This document shows, one piece after another, positions 43,603-55,249 of a stretch of 64,000 nt of DNA (within the stretch, counting starts at the first letter, position 1; every line of letters starts with the position of its first letter). The notes below the pieces were generated by a model. That model was not told where the DNA came from, made no database searches, and saw only the letters and a list, made by a program, of their open reading frames with translations. Both the position numbers and the translations under genes were made by a program. The DNA is from Hyaloperonospora brassicae (taxonomy: Eukaryota > Oomycota > Peronosporomycetes > Peronosporales > Peronosporaceae), in contig CANTFL010000929.1 in the NCBI GenBank assembly GCA_947650285.1, forward strand, positions 1 to 64,000, read 5' to 3'.

Positions 43603-44664
43603 GTGGAGGAAAAGAGTCCTCACGTACTTGAGGAAGACGTTCCTCAAGCAGTATATGCTGAGAGAGAGAGTCCCCAGCATCCTGTGCATGCGACTTCCCA
43701 GGAAGTGATCGAGACATTGGATGTCTTGGTCAATGAAGGAAAAAGCGCAGGCGCTTATACGCTTGATCTGATCGCGCCTCCGAATTTAACTTCGGAGATC
43801 TTACAATTTCCAACGTTAGCACAGAAATGGTTTTTGCGTGATCTGCGTATGGGTAAACTCAAGCAGATCTGTGTACTCGTCGCGAAGGACGAGTACGTCA
43901 CCAATATTCGGTCGGCAATTCTGTTTACTGAGAACGAACAGGTTCTCAGCAGTTCATCGGTTGAAGAAAGTGTTATCAATGAGAAGACTCGGATTGAGCG
44001 ATACACGTCTCAATCCTGGGAGTCACTTCAGGCAAATTCTTTGTATAAGGATTTGACCGAATCCAAGGATGTGTTTCCTGAATCCGTGCCTTGCGAGCTG
44101 CCTAAGGACAAAGGCACTCGACACGAGATTGAGCTCAAACCGGGCTCGAAGTACTGTGTCATGAAGCAGTGGACACTGCCTCGTAAACAAGCACTTGCGA
44201 TCTACAAGTTCTTTGCCGATCGCTTTGCAGCGGGCCATGTGAGGGAATCAACTTCCTCTCACAGCTCTCCGAACTTCTGTGTGCGCAAGGCTACAGGAGG
44301 ATGGCGGATAGTGCACGCATTCAACAAGCTGATTGCTGCAACGGTACCGGCTCCGACGCCGATACCGAGAAAGGACTTCATCATAGATGGTATGTCAAAG
44401 AGTACCATCTTTTCGTCCATGGATCTGATGGACGGGATCTATCAGATCCTGATGCATGAACGGGACATCCCTTACACGGCAGGGAGCACCCCTGGAGGTA
44501 TGCTGTGGGAGTGGCTAGTGATGCCACAAGGGCTAAGTAGCGCCCCATCCACCTTCGACCGATACGTGACAAATCTATTGAGATCGGTGCAAGAATTCGC
44601 GCCGAGCTACTTTGGCGATGTGCTCGCCCATAGACGGGATAAGGACGGAAAGACGGACTTGTAG
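43603..44664 (+). CDS. Reverse transcriptase of Pol, A2 (active site altered)
   Basis: 353-residue open frame with pre-RT, fingers and palm: HSSPNFCVRKATGGWRIV, SKSTIFSSMDLMDGIYQI and WLVMPQGLSSAPSTF. The active-site box reads YFGD in PSYFGDVLAH, so the first catalytic Asp is Gly. The frame ends at TAG (44662) just after the palm, in the same place where A1 stays open. The thumb continues in the next segment. The Met at 43603 is internal, not a real start. Confidence 0.85.
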   Translation: MEEKSPHVLEEDVPQAVYAERESPQHPVHATSQEVIETLDVLVNEGKSAGAYTLDLIAPPNLTSEILQFPTLAQKWFLRDLRMGKLKQICVLVAKDEYVTNIRSAILFTENEQVLSSSSVEESVINEKTRIERYTSQSWESLQANSLYKDLTESKDVFPESVPCELPKDKGTRHEIELKPGSKYCVMKQWTLPRKQALAIYKFFADRFAAGHVRESTSSHSSPNFCVRKATGGWRIVHAFNKLIAATVPAPTPIPRKDFIIDGMSKSTIFSSMDLMDGIYQILMHERDIPYTAGSTPGGMLWEWLVMPQGLSSAPSTFDRYVTNLLRSVQEFAPSYFGDVLAHRRDKDGKTDL

Positions 44665-45450
44665 GTTTATAGAACACACTTTTGTCAGGTTCTTTAACCT
44701 ATGCGGAAGCATAAGTTGTATGTCAACCCCAAGAAGTGTATATTCGCGGCTAACAAAATACCACGTCTTGGGTGCATCGTATGTAAGCACTGCGTACGCC
44801 TTGATCCCAAAAAGATTAAATTGATCTCCGGCTGACCCGTACCAGTCAATATCGAGGGACTTCGGAAGTTCCTTGATTTACCGGCGTACTTGCGCGAGTA
44901 TTTGCGCAACTACGCCGAGATGACTGCTCATCTTTCTTGCTTGCTCACGAAAAGTGCGAAGTGGTCATGGAACGCTGACTGTCAGCGTTGCTTCGAGTAC
45001 TTCAAGAAAAACTTAATGCAATCGCCCATATTGGCGATCGCAGATCAGGATAGAGCATTCCATGTAGTCTAGGGCGCCAGCGATTTTTCAATTGGCTGTG
45101 CGTTGATGCAGTATGTAACAGACGGCGCTGAGCCATTAGTCTGTTATCAGTCGCGTCTGCTTCAACCAGCCCAACGCACTTATCCATTGCACGACTAGGC
45201 CCTCCCTGACATGAAGTACGCACTGGCTAAGGTCCACGTCTATATGTTGGCAAATAGACCGTTCATTGTGTATACGGACCCTGCGTCATTACGCACGGCC
45301 GTAAACAATCTATACCCCTCGCAAAGAATAACGAAAGGGCTGTCTTTCTTTGCGGAGTATACTCTTTTCCGTGGACTATAAACCAGGAAGATTAAACATC
45401 GTCGCTGATGCGCTATCGCGCCGACCCAATTTCGATCCGAGTGCGCAATA
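44665..45450 (+). pseudogene. RT thumb and RNase H, A2
   Basis: Colinear with A1 through changes of frame: LYVNPKKCIFAANKIPRLG near 44713, then AKWSWNADCQR near 44960. In RNase H all three acidic sites are hit or damaged around. The CDASD box is preceded by a stop and reads GASDFSIG, HDKEL reads HD-stop-ALP, and YTDHASL reads YTDPASL (Asp kept). It ends VADALSRRP near 45408-45434. Confidence 0.7.
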
Positions 45451-45539
45451 AAACAGTAAGAATAATCCCTTGGTGCGACACTTACAGGCAGTGACTTTTC
45501 GACAACGTTACTTGACTACGTAAGAATTTACTACGTATA

Positions 45540-46440
45540 AGATCATATTATTCTTCGCATGATGGATCATCTGGTAAAATCCATCTCATATATCATTCAA
45601 ATGTTTATTGACTTTGTACCGTTCCTCGTCGGATCGGTGCACAACGTGCGAAGGTTTGCTATACTATACAGCCGTTGCCGCCGTCACTTCTCGTGTCTTC
45701 GTTCCCGCATATAACAATTTGCGCTTGCGCATCTTGTATGGGGTCCATAATATTTCAACAGTTTGACATCGCGCTTGAGACCAGACTTTTCTTACGGGAA
45801 TTCGTGACTTTTACAGGCCCGCCTGTATCAGTTTGTGCGCAAATACATTCGTGCTTCCAAGTTTTGTCAACGGGTGAAGCCCAGTCCTGCCTCCCGTCTA
45901 TCGTTACAGCCTATAATTATACAGACGTAATGATGGCAGACCTTTTGAATGGAGTAAGTCTTCAGTTTCCCCGAATACTACCACAAGAATAATGGTATAT
46001 TTGTGTTCGTTGTCCGTTCCAGCAAGATGGTACAACTTACTGCGCACCCCGAGTCGATAACGGCCCGTAACTATGCGAGTGTCTGTATCGACACAATCTT
46101 TTGACTCAACCGGTTGCCCCGTGGACTCGTGTCCGACTGGGACCCTCGGTTTACGGCGGAGTTTGGCAATCCTTGTTTTAATTACTCGGAACGCGGTTAG
46201 AGATCTCAACATCTGACCCTCCCGAAATAGATGATCAGACGGAACGTGCTAATCGTGTTCTCGTAGAGACCCTTCGAGAATAGGTCCATTTTTTATCGCG
46301 TTGGAGCGAATTCCTAGACATGGTGCAATTCGCCACAAATATTCGGTGAATGCTTTAACAAAGCACACACCGTTCTTCGTGGATGGCTTACGCCATCCTC
46401 GTCCGCCCATCAAATTTGAGTGTGACTATTGGTTGAGGGG
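45540..46440 (+). pseudogene. Integrase, A2 (heavily decayed)
   Basis: Segments corresponding to the zinc finger and catalytic core can be followed by comparison with A1: CANTFVL near 45835, the KNNGIFVFV region near 45985-46005 and a VSDWDPRF equivalent of SDRDPRF near 46130. A GWLTPSS segment follows near 46383. Stops are frequent. Confidence 0.55.
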
Positions 46441-46479
46441 GCTTGTTTGAGCAAAAAACATTCTGACGCTTGCTCCTCA

Positions 46480-47110
46480 CGTGTCGACGCTTACGTCGCC
46501 ACGTATGATGCCGATGTCGATCAAGTCGACATCGATGAAGAAGATCATCCCAATTAAAGCGATGACGCTATTATTGAGTCCGATGAAGATGACTATGCTG
46601 GTAATTTCAGCATCGCCTACGACTATTCCATAGAGGATGATGACATTCTCGCTGATGGCCAGAAAAGGGGGGGAACTCTTTCTGCAGTTCGCACATTGCA
46701 AACTGGACAAAACAATGTCGAGTCAGCAGAAAGATTTCTGCTGGCTCGTGAAGCGGTGGTTATGTTTTGTGCAAAATTTTATCGCTCATGCGGTGGACCG
46801 ACAAAAACGGAACGCTGGCAAGAATGGAAGAGCAAATGCTCTTTCATTTACACACGGTGACTTAGTACTACTTTTTATGGTAAATTTACCTAGACACGTA
46901 GTGACTTAGGTCGGCAGCAGTAAACCACTGACCAAGTATATCGACCCCTTTCGTGTGCTGCGCTGTCAAGGCAACGCATACACTAGTGATCTGCCACGTA
47001 GGATGCAGACCCATCCTACGTTTTACCTGCGGCGTCTCCACCCGTACTGTCAGTACGAGCCTTCTGTCGACGATATAAATAGCTCAACTCCCATTATTAT
47101 CCATTAGGTG
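46480..47110 (+). pseudogene. Acidic linker and integrase GPF/Y module, A2
   Basis: Plus-strand frame at 46495-46640 is Asp/Glu-rich (YDADVDQVDIDEEDH). The 46637-46909 frame contains AVDRQKRNAGKNGRANALSF and DLVLLFMVNLPRHVVT. After a stop come SSKPLTKYIDPFRVLRCQGN and LPRRMQTHPTFY (to about 47040). GPF is changed to DPF. Confidence 0.65.
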
Positions 47111-47167
47111 CTTGTGCCCGCTCTCCAGATTATCAGTCTGGATACGTAGAGAAGAGGCCTCTCCACG

Positions 47168-48827
47168 CTAATAAAAGATCTCACCACGACCTGTCGTCAG
47201 CTGGTTTACAAGAGAACGGACATACTGCTTGACCTGAAGCTGTGCTACGGCGTAATCGGCGCGGTCCTTCGCACAATCAGTCTCACGAGCCTTACGGTGC
47301 TTCCGCACCGAATCGGTCAGATCATAGCGTATGTCCGTCTCATTTCCCAAATCCTCGCGCCATTAAACGATTGCGCAATCCATCTCGTATGAATCAAGCT
47401 GGTGAGTCAAACGACTTGGAGGAGGGTTTTCCTCCTCCGCTACATCCATTGGTGGATTCACACGGTGGTCAACGCTTCCTAGTGAAGCGTATCTTGAACC
47501 ACCGTGACGATTCAGGGTCAAAAACGAGTTACCTCGTTCAGTGGCGGGGGTATCAACCCTCGTGGAACAGCTGGAAGCCCCATCCCAGCTGATGATGGAT
47601 GTATCCGGTCTCGTCGATCAGTTCGACAAGACACACCCTTTGAGGATGAAAAGGGATTGTCGTACGAGCGCCCGTCGCGTTTCTTAATGGATTGTAATTT
47701 CGAAATTCTCAGAACAACTCGAAAAAGCTGCGCGTTTTCTAGTAGGATAGATTATAGAGAAAGATTTCCCGAGGGTCGCATAAAAATTGTTAACACAACC
47801 CTGACATTTCTCTTGCCACGAGAGGCAAAGTAAATCCGCCTCTCGATCCGATCGCTGCACTTCAAACCAAGCACCTATCATCGACTTCTGTATAAATCCA
47901 TTGCGAGCTGCAATACGTTGTCTAGCTAAGTTTCTCGGCATTTACTTATATTGTTGCTGATTAAAGAGTTCCACGCCTGCACGAATGAACCTTTGTTTCG
48001 CTTGTGGTTGCCGTGGTACCATCGATGTATGAAAATGACATCTTTTTGAAACTACTGTTCATTCCGATAACCACTCGCACTGGAATCACAACCATAGATT
48101 TTAGACAAATCCAAAATTAGAATTTGATAAGTCCCAGTAATATAGCCATTCCACTGCTTTAGTTTCCATTAAGAAGGCACACATTAATTATCCTGAAGAG
48201 CAGATCTTACCACATTAGGAACTGCTGTTCTTGCGTAGTGCCGACGAATGAGACTACACTGCGATCGCCGCAATCACAGGCATTAATACGGATACGATGA
48301 CTCCGCAAAAAACCCCGGCATCATTCGATGAGCAAAGTCATCATTATCCTCCTCTGCTTCATTCTAATGCGACCGCGATGGACTTTATCCCCGCGACAAG
48401 ATATCAGACTCGTGTAATGAACCGAACATCTTGTAAATCTAAGTCTTGTAGAGACTGCCACGCGGTTTTACCGACGTCGTCCCTGCATCCACATCTTTAC
48501 GGCCGGGCTTTGAGGAAAAATTCGAGTCGGACGTGGGAAATGACTTTCCTGAATAGACTATCTTGACAATGGGGTATAAGTCCATGGGACTGCCGCAAGT
48601 ACCAGACGCTGTGGATGACGAATTTTGACTCGGATGACCACGTGCCCTGCCACATCGGAAGTCACAGGAAGTTTAGTAGCAGCTGCGAGTACATTAACAC
48701 ATGTTGCTGAGTCTTGCGAAGCTTCTTTTCGGCTGCACGCATACGTGTAGCCGCATTCGTCGCGACCTTGGTCGCGAAGCGCTTGAACGAATTCGTAATA
48801 CGGTGAAGGCTGTAATGAGAAGGTCAA
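47168..48827 (-). pseudogene. Antisense gene of family-A chromovirus, copy A2
   Basis: Counterpart of the A1 plus-strand gene. The start region is at about 48780-48720 (ATRMRAAEKK in one frame). The middle is at 47941-47684, with ARQRIAARNGFIQKSMIGAW and CLSWQEKCQGCV colinear with A1 over 54 codons without indels. The coiled coil is at 47350-47168, with YDLTDSVRKHRKARETDCAK against YALTDTVQKHRKDHATESAK in A1. Many A1-A2 differences in the coiled coil are silent third-position changes in this frame (cgt/cgc, tac/tat, gca/gcg, aaa/aag, tcc/tct, ctc/ctt). Stops and frame changes interrupt it. Confidence 0.65.
47380..47592 (+). pseudogene. Chromodomain at the end of Pol, A2
   Basis: Part of the 47242-47592 open frame, with FLVKRILNHRDDSGSKTSYL and VQWRGYQPSWNSWKP. 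The aromatic and hydrophobic pattern of a chromodomain is intact, including the Trp of SWNSW. Before it lies an Arg/Ser/Pro-rich linker with HEPYGASAPNRSDHSVCPS, matching the A1 linker. The antisense coiled coil lies opposite that linker. Confidence 0.75.
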
Positions 48828-48929
48828 AAACCAACAAGTGCTCCCTTTAACTCAAAGGGACAAGACAGTGATCACTTACTTACTAATCAATCAGCTCACT
48901 TACAAAGAGACTAATGGGTTAGAAAAAGG

Positions 48930-49260
48930 TGATGTAATGGGGAATCCTGTTACATAAGAATACGAAAGGTGTCAATTTTGGATGAAATCTATTTTTATAT
49001 ATTACTCAATTGACATTACCCGAGAAGATGTAGTGTTATAATTTATAACCCAAAGAAAAAAACTAGAGGGCTCTATACCTGGTTGATGTACACGGTTCAT
49101 CAATGAAACGAACCACCAGTCTCTTCTTGACGCGCGCAATGGGCGGTGATCGAGAAATACACATACGACTGTAGTCGTAACCGGGCTATAACAACCCGTA
49201 CTTAGCTTACACGTTTCTACGCTTTAAGGAAGCCTTAAAGCCTAATTCTTAGGTGTTGAG
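48930..49260 (+). repeat. 3' LTR of A2
   Basis: Starts TGATGTAATGGGGAATCCTG right after the purine run AGAAAAAGG. It contains GAATACGAAAGGTGTCAATT, as in the A1 5' LTR, and the core TTGACGCGCGCAATGGGCGG at 49128-49147. The end near 49260 is approximate. Confidence 0.65.
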
Positions 49261-49640
49261 CATATTAAAATCTGTTTATATTTTTTGTCCTTTATCATCT
49301 CAAGTACGAATAATTTTATTGGACTCATGGGACCCACTTACTCTACGTGTCGATATCATACTGGATAAATATAGGTCCAATTTCATTAAGCCAGCTAAAA
49401 ATATCGAACGTCCTACGTCCGCTACTACGGATGCAGCCATCCTACTTAATTCACATGTAAATTTCTTCAAAACCACCTCTTTGAAGGGGTTGCCCAATGC
49501 ATCACCTCTTTCTTAACACAGCACTTACGAATCGTAAGTGTTCAACTGCAAGACTCTAACAGTCATTTATAAAAAACGATGGCAGAAGACGCGAACAAAA
49601 ACACCACTGCACTCCCGCGCACAATCAGCGGAAGTTAGCC
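49261..49640. other. No gene recognised
   Basis: Overlapping open frames of 87 codons (plus, 49253-49516) and 65 codons (minus, 49497-49300) without motifs. Downstream flank of A2. Confidence 0.4.
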
Positions 49641-49647
49641 AGACCAA

Positions 49648-50164
49648 GTGATGGTTTATCACCTGATCCCGAGGGCGCTGTACGATATGTCAGGAGCCCG
49701 ATCTATGAACTCCCATGGAGCAATGCAGGTTACTTCCGGCCTTTCCGCAAGTTGCGCGGGAAGGGTCTTCAAGACATATAGCATGACTCACTACAGCGTT
49801 CTTGGTGTGCTGGATATTGGCGGTGGAACCCGATGCTAGAGGATGGAAGTAACTATCAATAGTGGCTTGTCAAATGCGAAGCATATTACGTCATTCTCTC
49901 TATGTGCGTGCTGCGCGAGAAGATATGCAAGAACTTGCGGACGTAGACCAACTCTGCTTCGCCCACGTGCACGAATCTTGCTACTCGTGCGACTTAGTGC
50001 CACGACTAATCGCGCAGCTTGGCAACAACACGTCGCTAAGTGTTCCCTCAGCTAATAGGAACGGCTCTGTATTGGAAGATATAGCTGCAGCCTCAAATAG
50101 CGAAAGCCGCAGGTATTCGTGGCGCGTCGATACAAAGACACTACTCTCGTCCGTGTGGACGTAA
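49648..50164 (+). pseudogene. Unrecognised protein-like segment
   Basis: Open segments 49648-49839 and 49862-50164 (100 residues) have balanced amino-acid composition, higher GC than the AT-rich filler and several Cys and His (CFAHVHESCYSC). The spacing does not fit a CCHC knuckle. I cannot assign a domain. The segment lies ahead of the repeat at 50150-50420 and the Gag-like relic beyond it, and may belong to the same element. Confidence 0.3.
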
Positions 50165-50420
50165 TGATATCGTTCACCACGACGTTGTCGTCTTCGCTCT
50201 CCCGGTCTTTGTCGTAATGACGTTTACTACCACGTAACAAACACCGTACGTGGTCTTATTGTCGTGGTGACGCAGAATTTCGAAGTTACAGTCATCGCTC
50301 TTGAATTGTAGTCGTAATTTCGCTTCAGCACGACTCCGCCGTCGTTCGTCTCGCTATCATTCGCCACGAGAACACATACGTCGTCGGCCACATCACGATT
50401 GGGCTAATCTACGGACTCGT
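50150..50420 (+). repeat. Degenerate GTCGT-rich repeat
   Basis: Units of roughly 45-55 bases recur with cores such as TTGTCGTAATGACGTTTACT, TTGTCGTGGTGACGCAGAAT and TAGTCGTAATTTCGCTTCAG. It may encode a repetitive peptide or be a decayed minisatellite. Confidence 0.4.
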
Positions 50421-50460
50421 ACGCCCGAATGACGTCTGGACTGTCTCAAAGAAGCGAGAA

Positions 50461-51958
50461 TTGCGGTTATCACGTATAACGGTCGGAAAAACACGAGACA
50501 ACCCACACGATACTTGCGCGCGGTTGGAACCACGCGCGCATGAAGTCACGACGATGTCACTTCGCGACGAGAGTCCTCATTACCCAGTATCCGTTCCACG
50601 ATCCAGTGCTTCTGCCCTTACGCATCCACAAGTTGCGGCGGGCCCTCGCGATGATTTCTCTGACGTCCTGGTTGCCGAGGTATATGTGTATACGTCGGTA
50701 AATAAGGCTATCGTTTTCGAGCTGGAAACTTGTCTATCACTGACCGTAATGCGCGGGCCGAGAGACTGAGATCGAGATGAGACAGTTGAACCGCAAACCG
50801 TTTTAGCGGGTGAGGCACCTGGAACGCCAGGCGCTTATTCAAGCTCAGACAAGAACGATTTTGCGTCCGATGTCGCTGGCGCGTCGAGTAAGCCGAGATG
50901 GAAGGTCGACCTTAGAGCCTTTGCGTCCGGGGTCGGAACCATCCCGTGAAGCGTGTCCAGACGATACTTCCTCAGCCGTCCGACGTAATACGTCTGGTGG
51001 AGTTGCGTTATCAATTGATGTACTTCGTGTACGCGTTGCCGATAGCCTTCGATACCGTGAACGGGCCGACAAAACGAGGCGCGAGATTAATCGCGCCTAT
51101 GTGGTAATTGCCGAATATCATTGACATTAATTTAATAACAATACACGATTACCTTTCTTAATTCCACACACGTTTATCTACCGACCTGCAACGGCCAAGG
51201 CATCCTAATTCAAGAAGCCTCTCAACAAAGTTGATCATAAGCTTGTCACGGCCAGAATAGTGTCGGAGTATATGTCAAAGACATATCAAGACCGGCTCCG
51301 GGCACAGGAACGCGTAGAGCCGGAGCTGCAGTGAATCGATCGGCCCTCGCGGATCTGGACGCCCAGGTGAATCGTCGAAGCATTCAAGCATTAAGATGGA
51401 AATAGAAGTGTATCTAGGCCGTCTACGGCCACAACGTGATCCGAACTCACGAGGCTCAGTTGGCTTCTGGATCACCCCGCTATACATTAGGAATCCAGTG
51501 AGCTACTTCCGCTAAACCACCAACCAGCAAGCGATCCAGGTCCATGGAATCTATCCTCCCGATATAGCTTCCCCGCGCCGCAAAGATGACACGATTCGGA
51601 ACAAAATCGGTGGATACACTTTTGCCTAAGTCAGCCGGTGAGTCACCGCAATCCACTGAAACAGTGCGATTTGCCCAATTCCCCAGATATGATGGAACAC
51701 CCCGCGCCTCTGCTAGATCTTCCGAATCGGCTTAATCTGACGAGTCTAAGACCACCTTCCAATCTGCACGGATTTCGTCCACCAATGGCTCCGCGGGTAA
51801 ACGCGACCCGTCTCCCAAGCAGAATTAAAGCGGTCCCAGAAGCGTCCGGCTTACGATCCTCCTCTCTCAGATACCGATCCGTTCGAATCTCTCGAGGAGG
51901 ACACACTAGCTGCCTTGCAAGGGTCGTGTTTATGAAGAGAAGCGCAAATGAAGAATGA
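50461..51958 (+). pseudogene. Gag-like relic with coiled coil
   Basis: Open segments 50461-50769 (Ser/Pro/Arg-rich), 50810-51124 and 51638-51958, with a basic helical stretch ending RERADKTRREINRAYVVIAE near 51115. Another frame at 51330-51400 shows ALADLDAQVNRRSIQALRWK. A Ser/Thr/Pro-rich tail follows. The order, coiled coil then low-complexity tail, is that of the family-B Gag relics at 8286 and 62454. There is no capsid or knuckle signature. It abuts a family-B LTR in the opposite orientation. Confidence 0.35.
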
Positions 51959-51959
51959 T

Positions 51960-53150
51960 GAAATTGTATGTCGTGCAAACCGTACTTAGTGCCAAAAAAA
52001 TTTGATTGTTGGGGTCGATCGAAGATGGGCCCGCTAGTACAAATGATTGGATTAAACGACTATGTGATAGAAAACGACTGTTGAAGTTGTGATGATTGAT
52101 CTACTTAACGGTCGAAAAGGAGTATAGTCAAAGATCGACGACTGACCGATCACGATCTACGATCAAGGGATTGGATCATTAAGCTGCAGGGACCAGAGAG
52201 CTTATCGGTAATAAAAATTTGTAATACATGATCGATAGCGATAAATGGATGATGAGTATAGATCGAAGCAATCTGGAGGATGGGATTGTCAAGTTTATCA
52301 AGGATGCGAAGTTTCAGAAGTGACGGCGATCCGAATGTGGATGACCGATCAAAGAAGCAATAGATTAATCACGATCTATCTTAGGCATTTACCGCTGGGT
52401 TGTGTGAACACAGAATTTGCGTGGAAACATAATTAGTGTGGATTACATACCGCGATTCACTACCCCGTGATCCAATACGGATTATCTGCTGTGGACCACA
52501 TGATGCACGAGGTGAATTACATAGACGGGCGATACGCAACAGTGATCGAGCGAACAGAAACGCATTATCATAGGTTTCGGATTTGGTTGGTTGACATGGA
52601 ACAGAATTATATTTTGAAGGAAAGACACGCATCGACTTCTGTTCGGCATGAAATCTGGCCAACCGTTGAAGGGAGAGTGACCTGCGTCGATACATACTTT
52701 GCCTTTGGATTTTTTGGCCGGGCGGACCATTTATCACCACCCTTTCACAACAGCGATCGGACGCAGGGAATCTTGCGGTTCAGATTTAAGATCGCGAGGC
52801 GGCTCAAGTGGTCAGAAGGCTCGAGAATTAAGCATCACCCTTCAATACAGGCGCCTCTGAAAGAGCGCTAAGCATACACGCGATCGAGTGAAAAAAATCT
52901 ACTTGATACGGTCCTACGGTTGACTGGGTAAAGAATTTCCACCCCTTAACACTAATCTTAAAACGGTCAAGTTCAGCTTCAGCTCAAGTTCATAAAGAAG
53001 AGCGCAACCCTCCCCACCTACGGGTACACAAGGTGAGCAAGTAGACACAGAGCACAAAATTAGTGTACCCCTCCGTTAGTCGGTCGTCCTGGCGCCAGTG
53101 GAGAGTCGGGATCACAAAGAATCTGTGATCACCACTCCACCAAATCCCCG
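51960..53150 (-). repeat. Family-B LTR, minus orientation
   Basis: Outer end at about 53150: on the minus strand TGGTGGAGTGGTGATCACAG. GGGTACACAAGGTGAGCAAG at 53021-53040 and TCCGTTAGTCGGTCGTCC at 53071-53088 are reverse complements of family-B core blocks. The inner part at 52120-52190 matches the 6815-6890 region of the copy at 5826 (GATCCAATCCCTTG and GACTATACTCCTT). About 1.2 kb long, probably nearly complete. Confidence 0.65.
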
Positions 53151-55020
53151 TTGGTTTTTCTCCTCCACCAACCTTTTTCCCCTCCGAGGCCCTATTTCTC
53201 TATAGGTCCTTAGCCTGGTATTTGGCCTTTTTACCCTTCACTGGCAACCAGGTATATCATTTATCTAATAGCGTTTTACCACAGCATTATATTACCCATT
53301 CACTTGCACTCTGCTCATATAATCCATTCATACAGTCTTATGGTATCCACGTTTTTTTTGTTTAAACAATACCTGTCAATATAAAAGCAATTTTATAGCT
53401 TTTAGCGCGGTCGATAGGACCTTCTTGACTTCTAATGATGTGTACAAGTAGTACAAGGTCTAACTATAAGTAAATTTTATACTGGAATCTTTATTAGTAA
53501 TTTTTAAATCGTATCGTTCACGACACCATCTTTATCAGTAAATGGATAGCAATAAGAATATATTTCGGTAATATCTCTCTCCTATTCTCGTATATTCACG
53601 TGTTTTGCGCCTTAATTAGGACCATTCTCTTTATGCATACCTATCTTTCCTTCTCTTTTTTTGAAAGTGTATCAATTAAATGAACATTGGGTTCGCATAC
53701 ACACAACCTTACAAACGCACCTATTAATTTAATATCAATCATGCGATAGCCGTCGCAAAAATTGGTTAAAACCAAGTTTATACCGTTTCATTGATATTCG
53801 GTTCATCTACGTATATTGCAATTACTAATGGATTATTGCAAGTCCTTTACAAATAGACAGACATGTCCGGTAGACGTTGATGGAAACTATGTCAGTTAGA
53901 TTTCGGGACCCTTTTTTATACATCACATTCACTTATCATCATTCATCCTACTTTTTAAAATCCTGCATACTTCTATACGCTATATCTGTCTTAATGCATT
54001 TAGCAAAAGAATTTTAGAAAGAAGTGCAATCTTCACGTGGAAACTGTATATAGTGTAATTTTAGACGTTAATCATTATCTTGTCTCGGCTTTACTATATA
54101 CTGGGAGACCCTCCGCAAGCGCTTCTATATCCAGAAACCGCTTATTTTAATCATATTGATATTTTTGAGTCCTTTCGTTTGACACCAGCACCAATAGCAT
54201 TCAAATGTACAAAAAGCGTCACTGCGAGAGTTGGAAGAGGTTATCGACATCTTCTTCTGTTGTGTCTTACTTTCCGCAGCAATCGCTACGACGTACAGAC
54301 GTAAAATTTATTTATCACCACGTATAATGTGCAATCATTCCCCGCTGTGCAAAACTCTGCGATTGGCTTCCAGCAGTTGATGCCTAAGCGATCCAATGGG
54401 TCGCCCTCATCCATGGAGTACAGATAAAGTACAGCATTCCGCTGACAGTAGCATATCTAGATGATCGAGGCCAACTCGCTGTCTAAATGAGGTTTCCTCG
54501 TTCATTGTTGCCTGATGGGCTTTATTGTTTCTATGATTAACTTTGGGGTGCTATACACAATACCTATTTTTTAGGGAGCTGCAACATCCACCAGTGTAAA
54601 GCAACAGGTCCATGCTAATGTAAGTGGTGCGTTAACGTCAATGCTTGTGTAATAAATCACAAATCTCCTATATAAAGCGAGCGAGATCAGTAGTAGCGTT
54701 TCATTTATGATAATGAAAGTGGCAATCCCACTTTTTTTAATGAAGGGTGAATGGTCGTGAGCGAAAAGTGGGTGGCGAATAGAATGTATTTAAATATACG
54801 GTAGCAGTGTAATACATTATTTTTATGATCATTTAATTCCTTAAGAGGTTTCTAAATTATTAAATACGTTTTTCAGCGTAGCTGCAAGATTGTTACTTTA
54901 CATACTTCCACCTACAATACTAGCGAAACACGCTTCAATTGCTTATTTTCTCTTCCTTAGACGCATATACAAAATGTTTAACCACACCTTCGTGATATGC
55001 AGAAATCTTCTATAATTAGA
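53151..55020. other. AT-rich filler, no gene recognised
   Basis: Only short frames (longest 54080-54304, 74 codons) and no repeat core recognised. Confidence 0.5.
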
Positions 55021-55149
55021 CTAAATTGGTTGGTTTGGTGAGGTATATTCGGGTACGCAAACGACACACTACTCCCCGGTATATTCCGACCATGATTTAT
55101 GAGGCAGTGGCAGGATTTTTCGCTACTGTGAGATTCATACCGCGATTGT

Positions 55150-55241
55150 CACCCTCAGGGATTATGGTATGCAGTGAGGGGATTGAACCGGCAGTCATCA
55201 TCTTAATGATTATCCTACTGCACCACTACCCCAGGTAACCA
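55150..55241 (-). repeat. tRNA-derived SINE head
   Basis: On the minus strand an A box TGGTGCAGTAG (55225-55215) is followed 37 bases later by a B box GTTCAATCC (55189-55181). Both fit the RNA polymerase III consensus (TRGYNNARNNG and GWTCRANNC). A short anticodon-like stem, ATCAT with ATGAT, lies between. Acceptor and T stems pair poorly, so it is not a functional tRNA. A SINE body may follow towards 55026, but its end is not visible. Confidence 0.55.
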
Positions 55242-55249
55242 CCCTTATC

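Larger units (their letters stand above)
40080..49260 (+). mobile_element. Ty3/gypsy chromovirus A2, plus strand, with antisense gene
   Basis: Same order as A1 in opposite orientation: LTR, Gag with zinc knuckle, protease, linker, RT, RNase H, integrase, chromodomain, antisense-gene tail, 3' LTR. A family-B LTR (42361-43530) splits the linker. There are many stops and altered active sites in RT and RNase H. Protein identity to A1 in the RT is about 80% by eye. A2 is dead. Confidence 0.85.

Noticed and set aside
55150..55241. A functional tRNA gene
   Set aside because: A and B boxes are good but the acceptor and T stems do not pair, so a SINE head is the better call.
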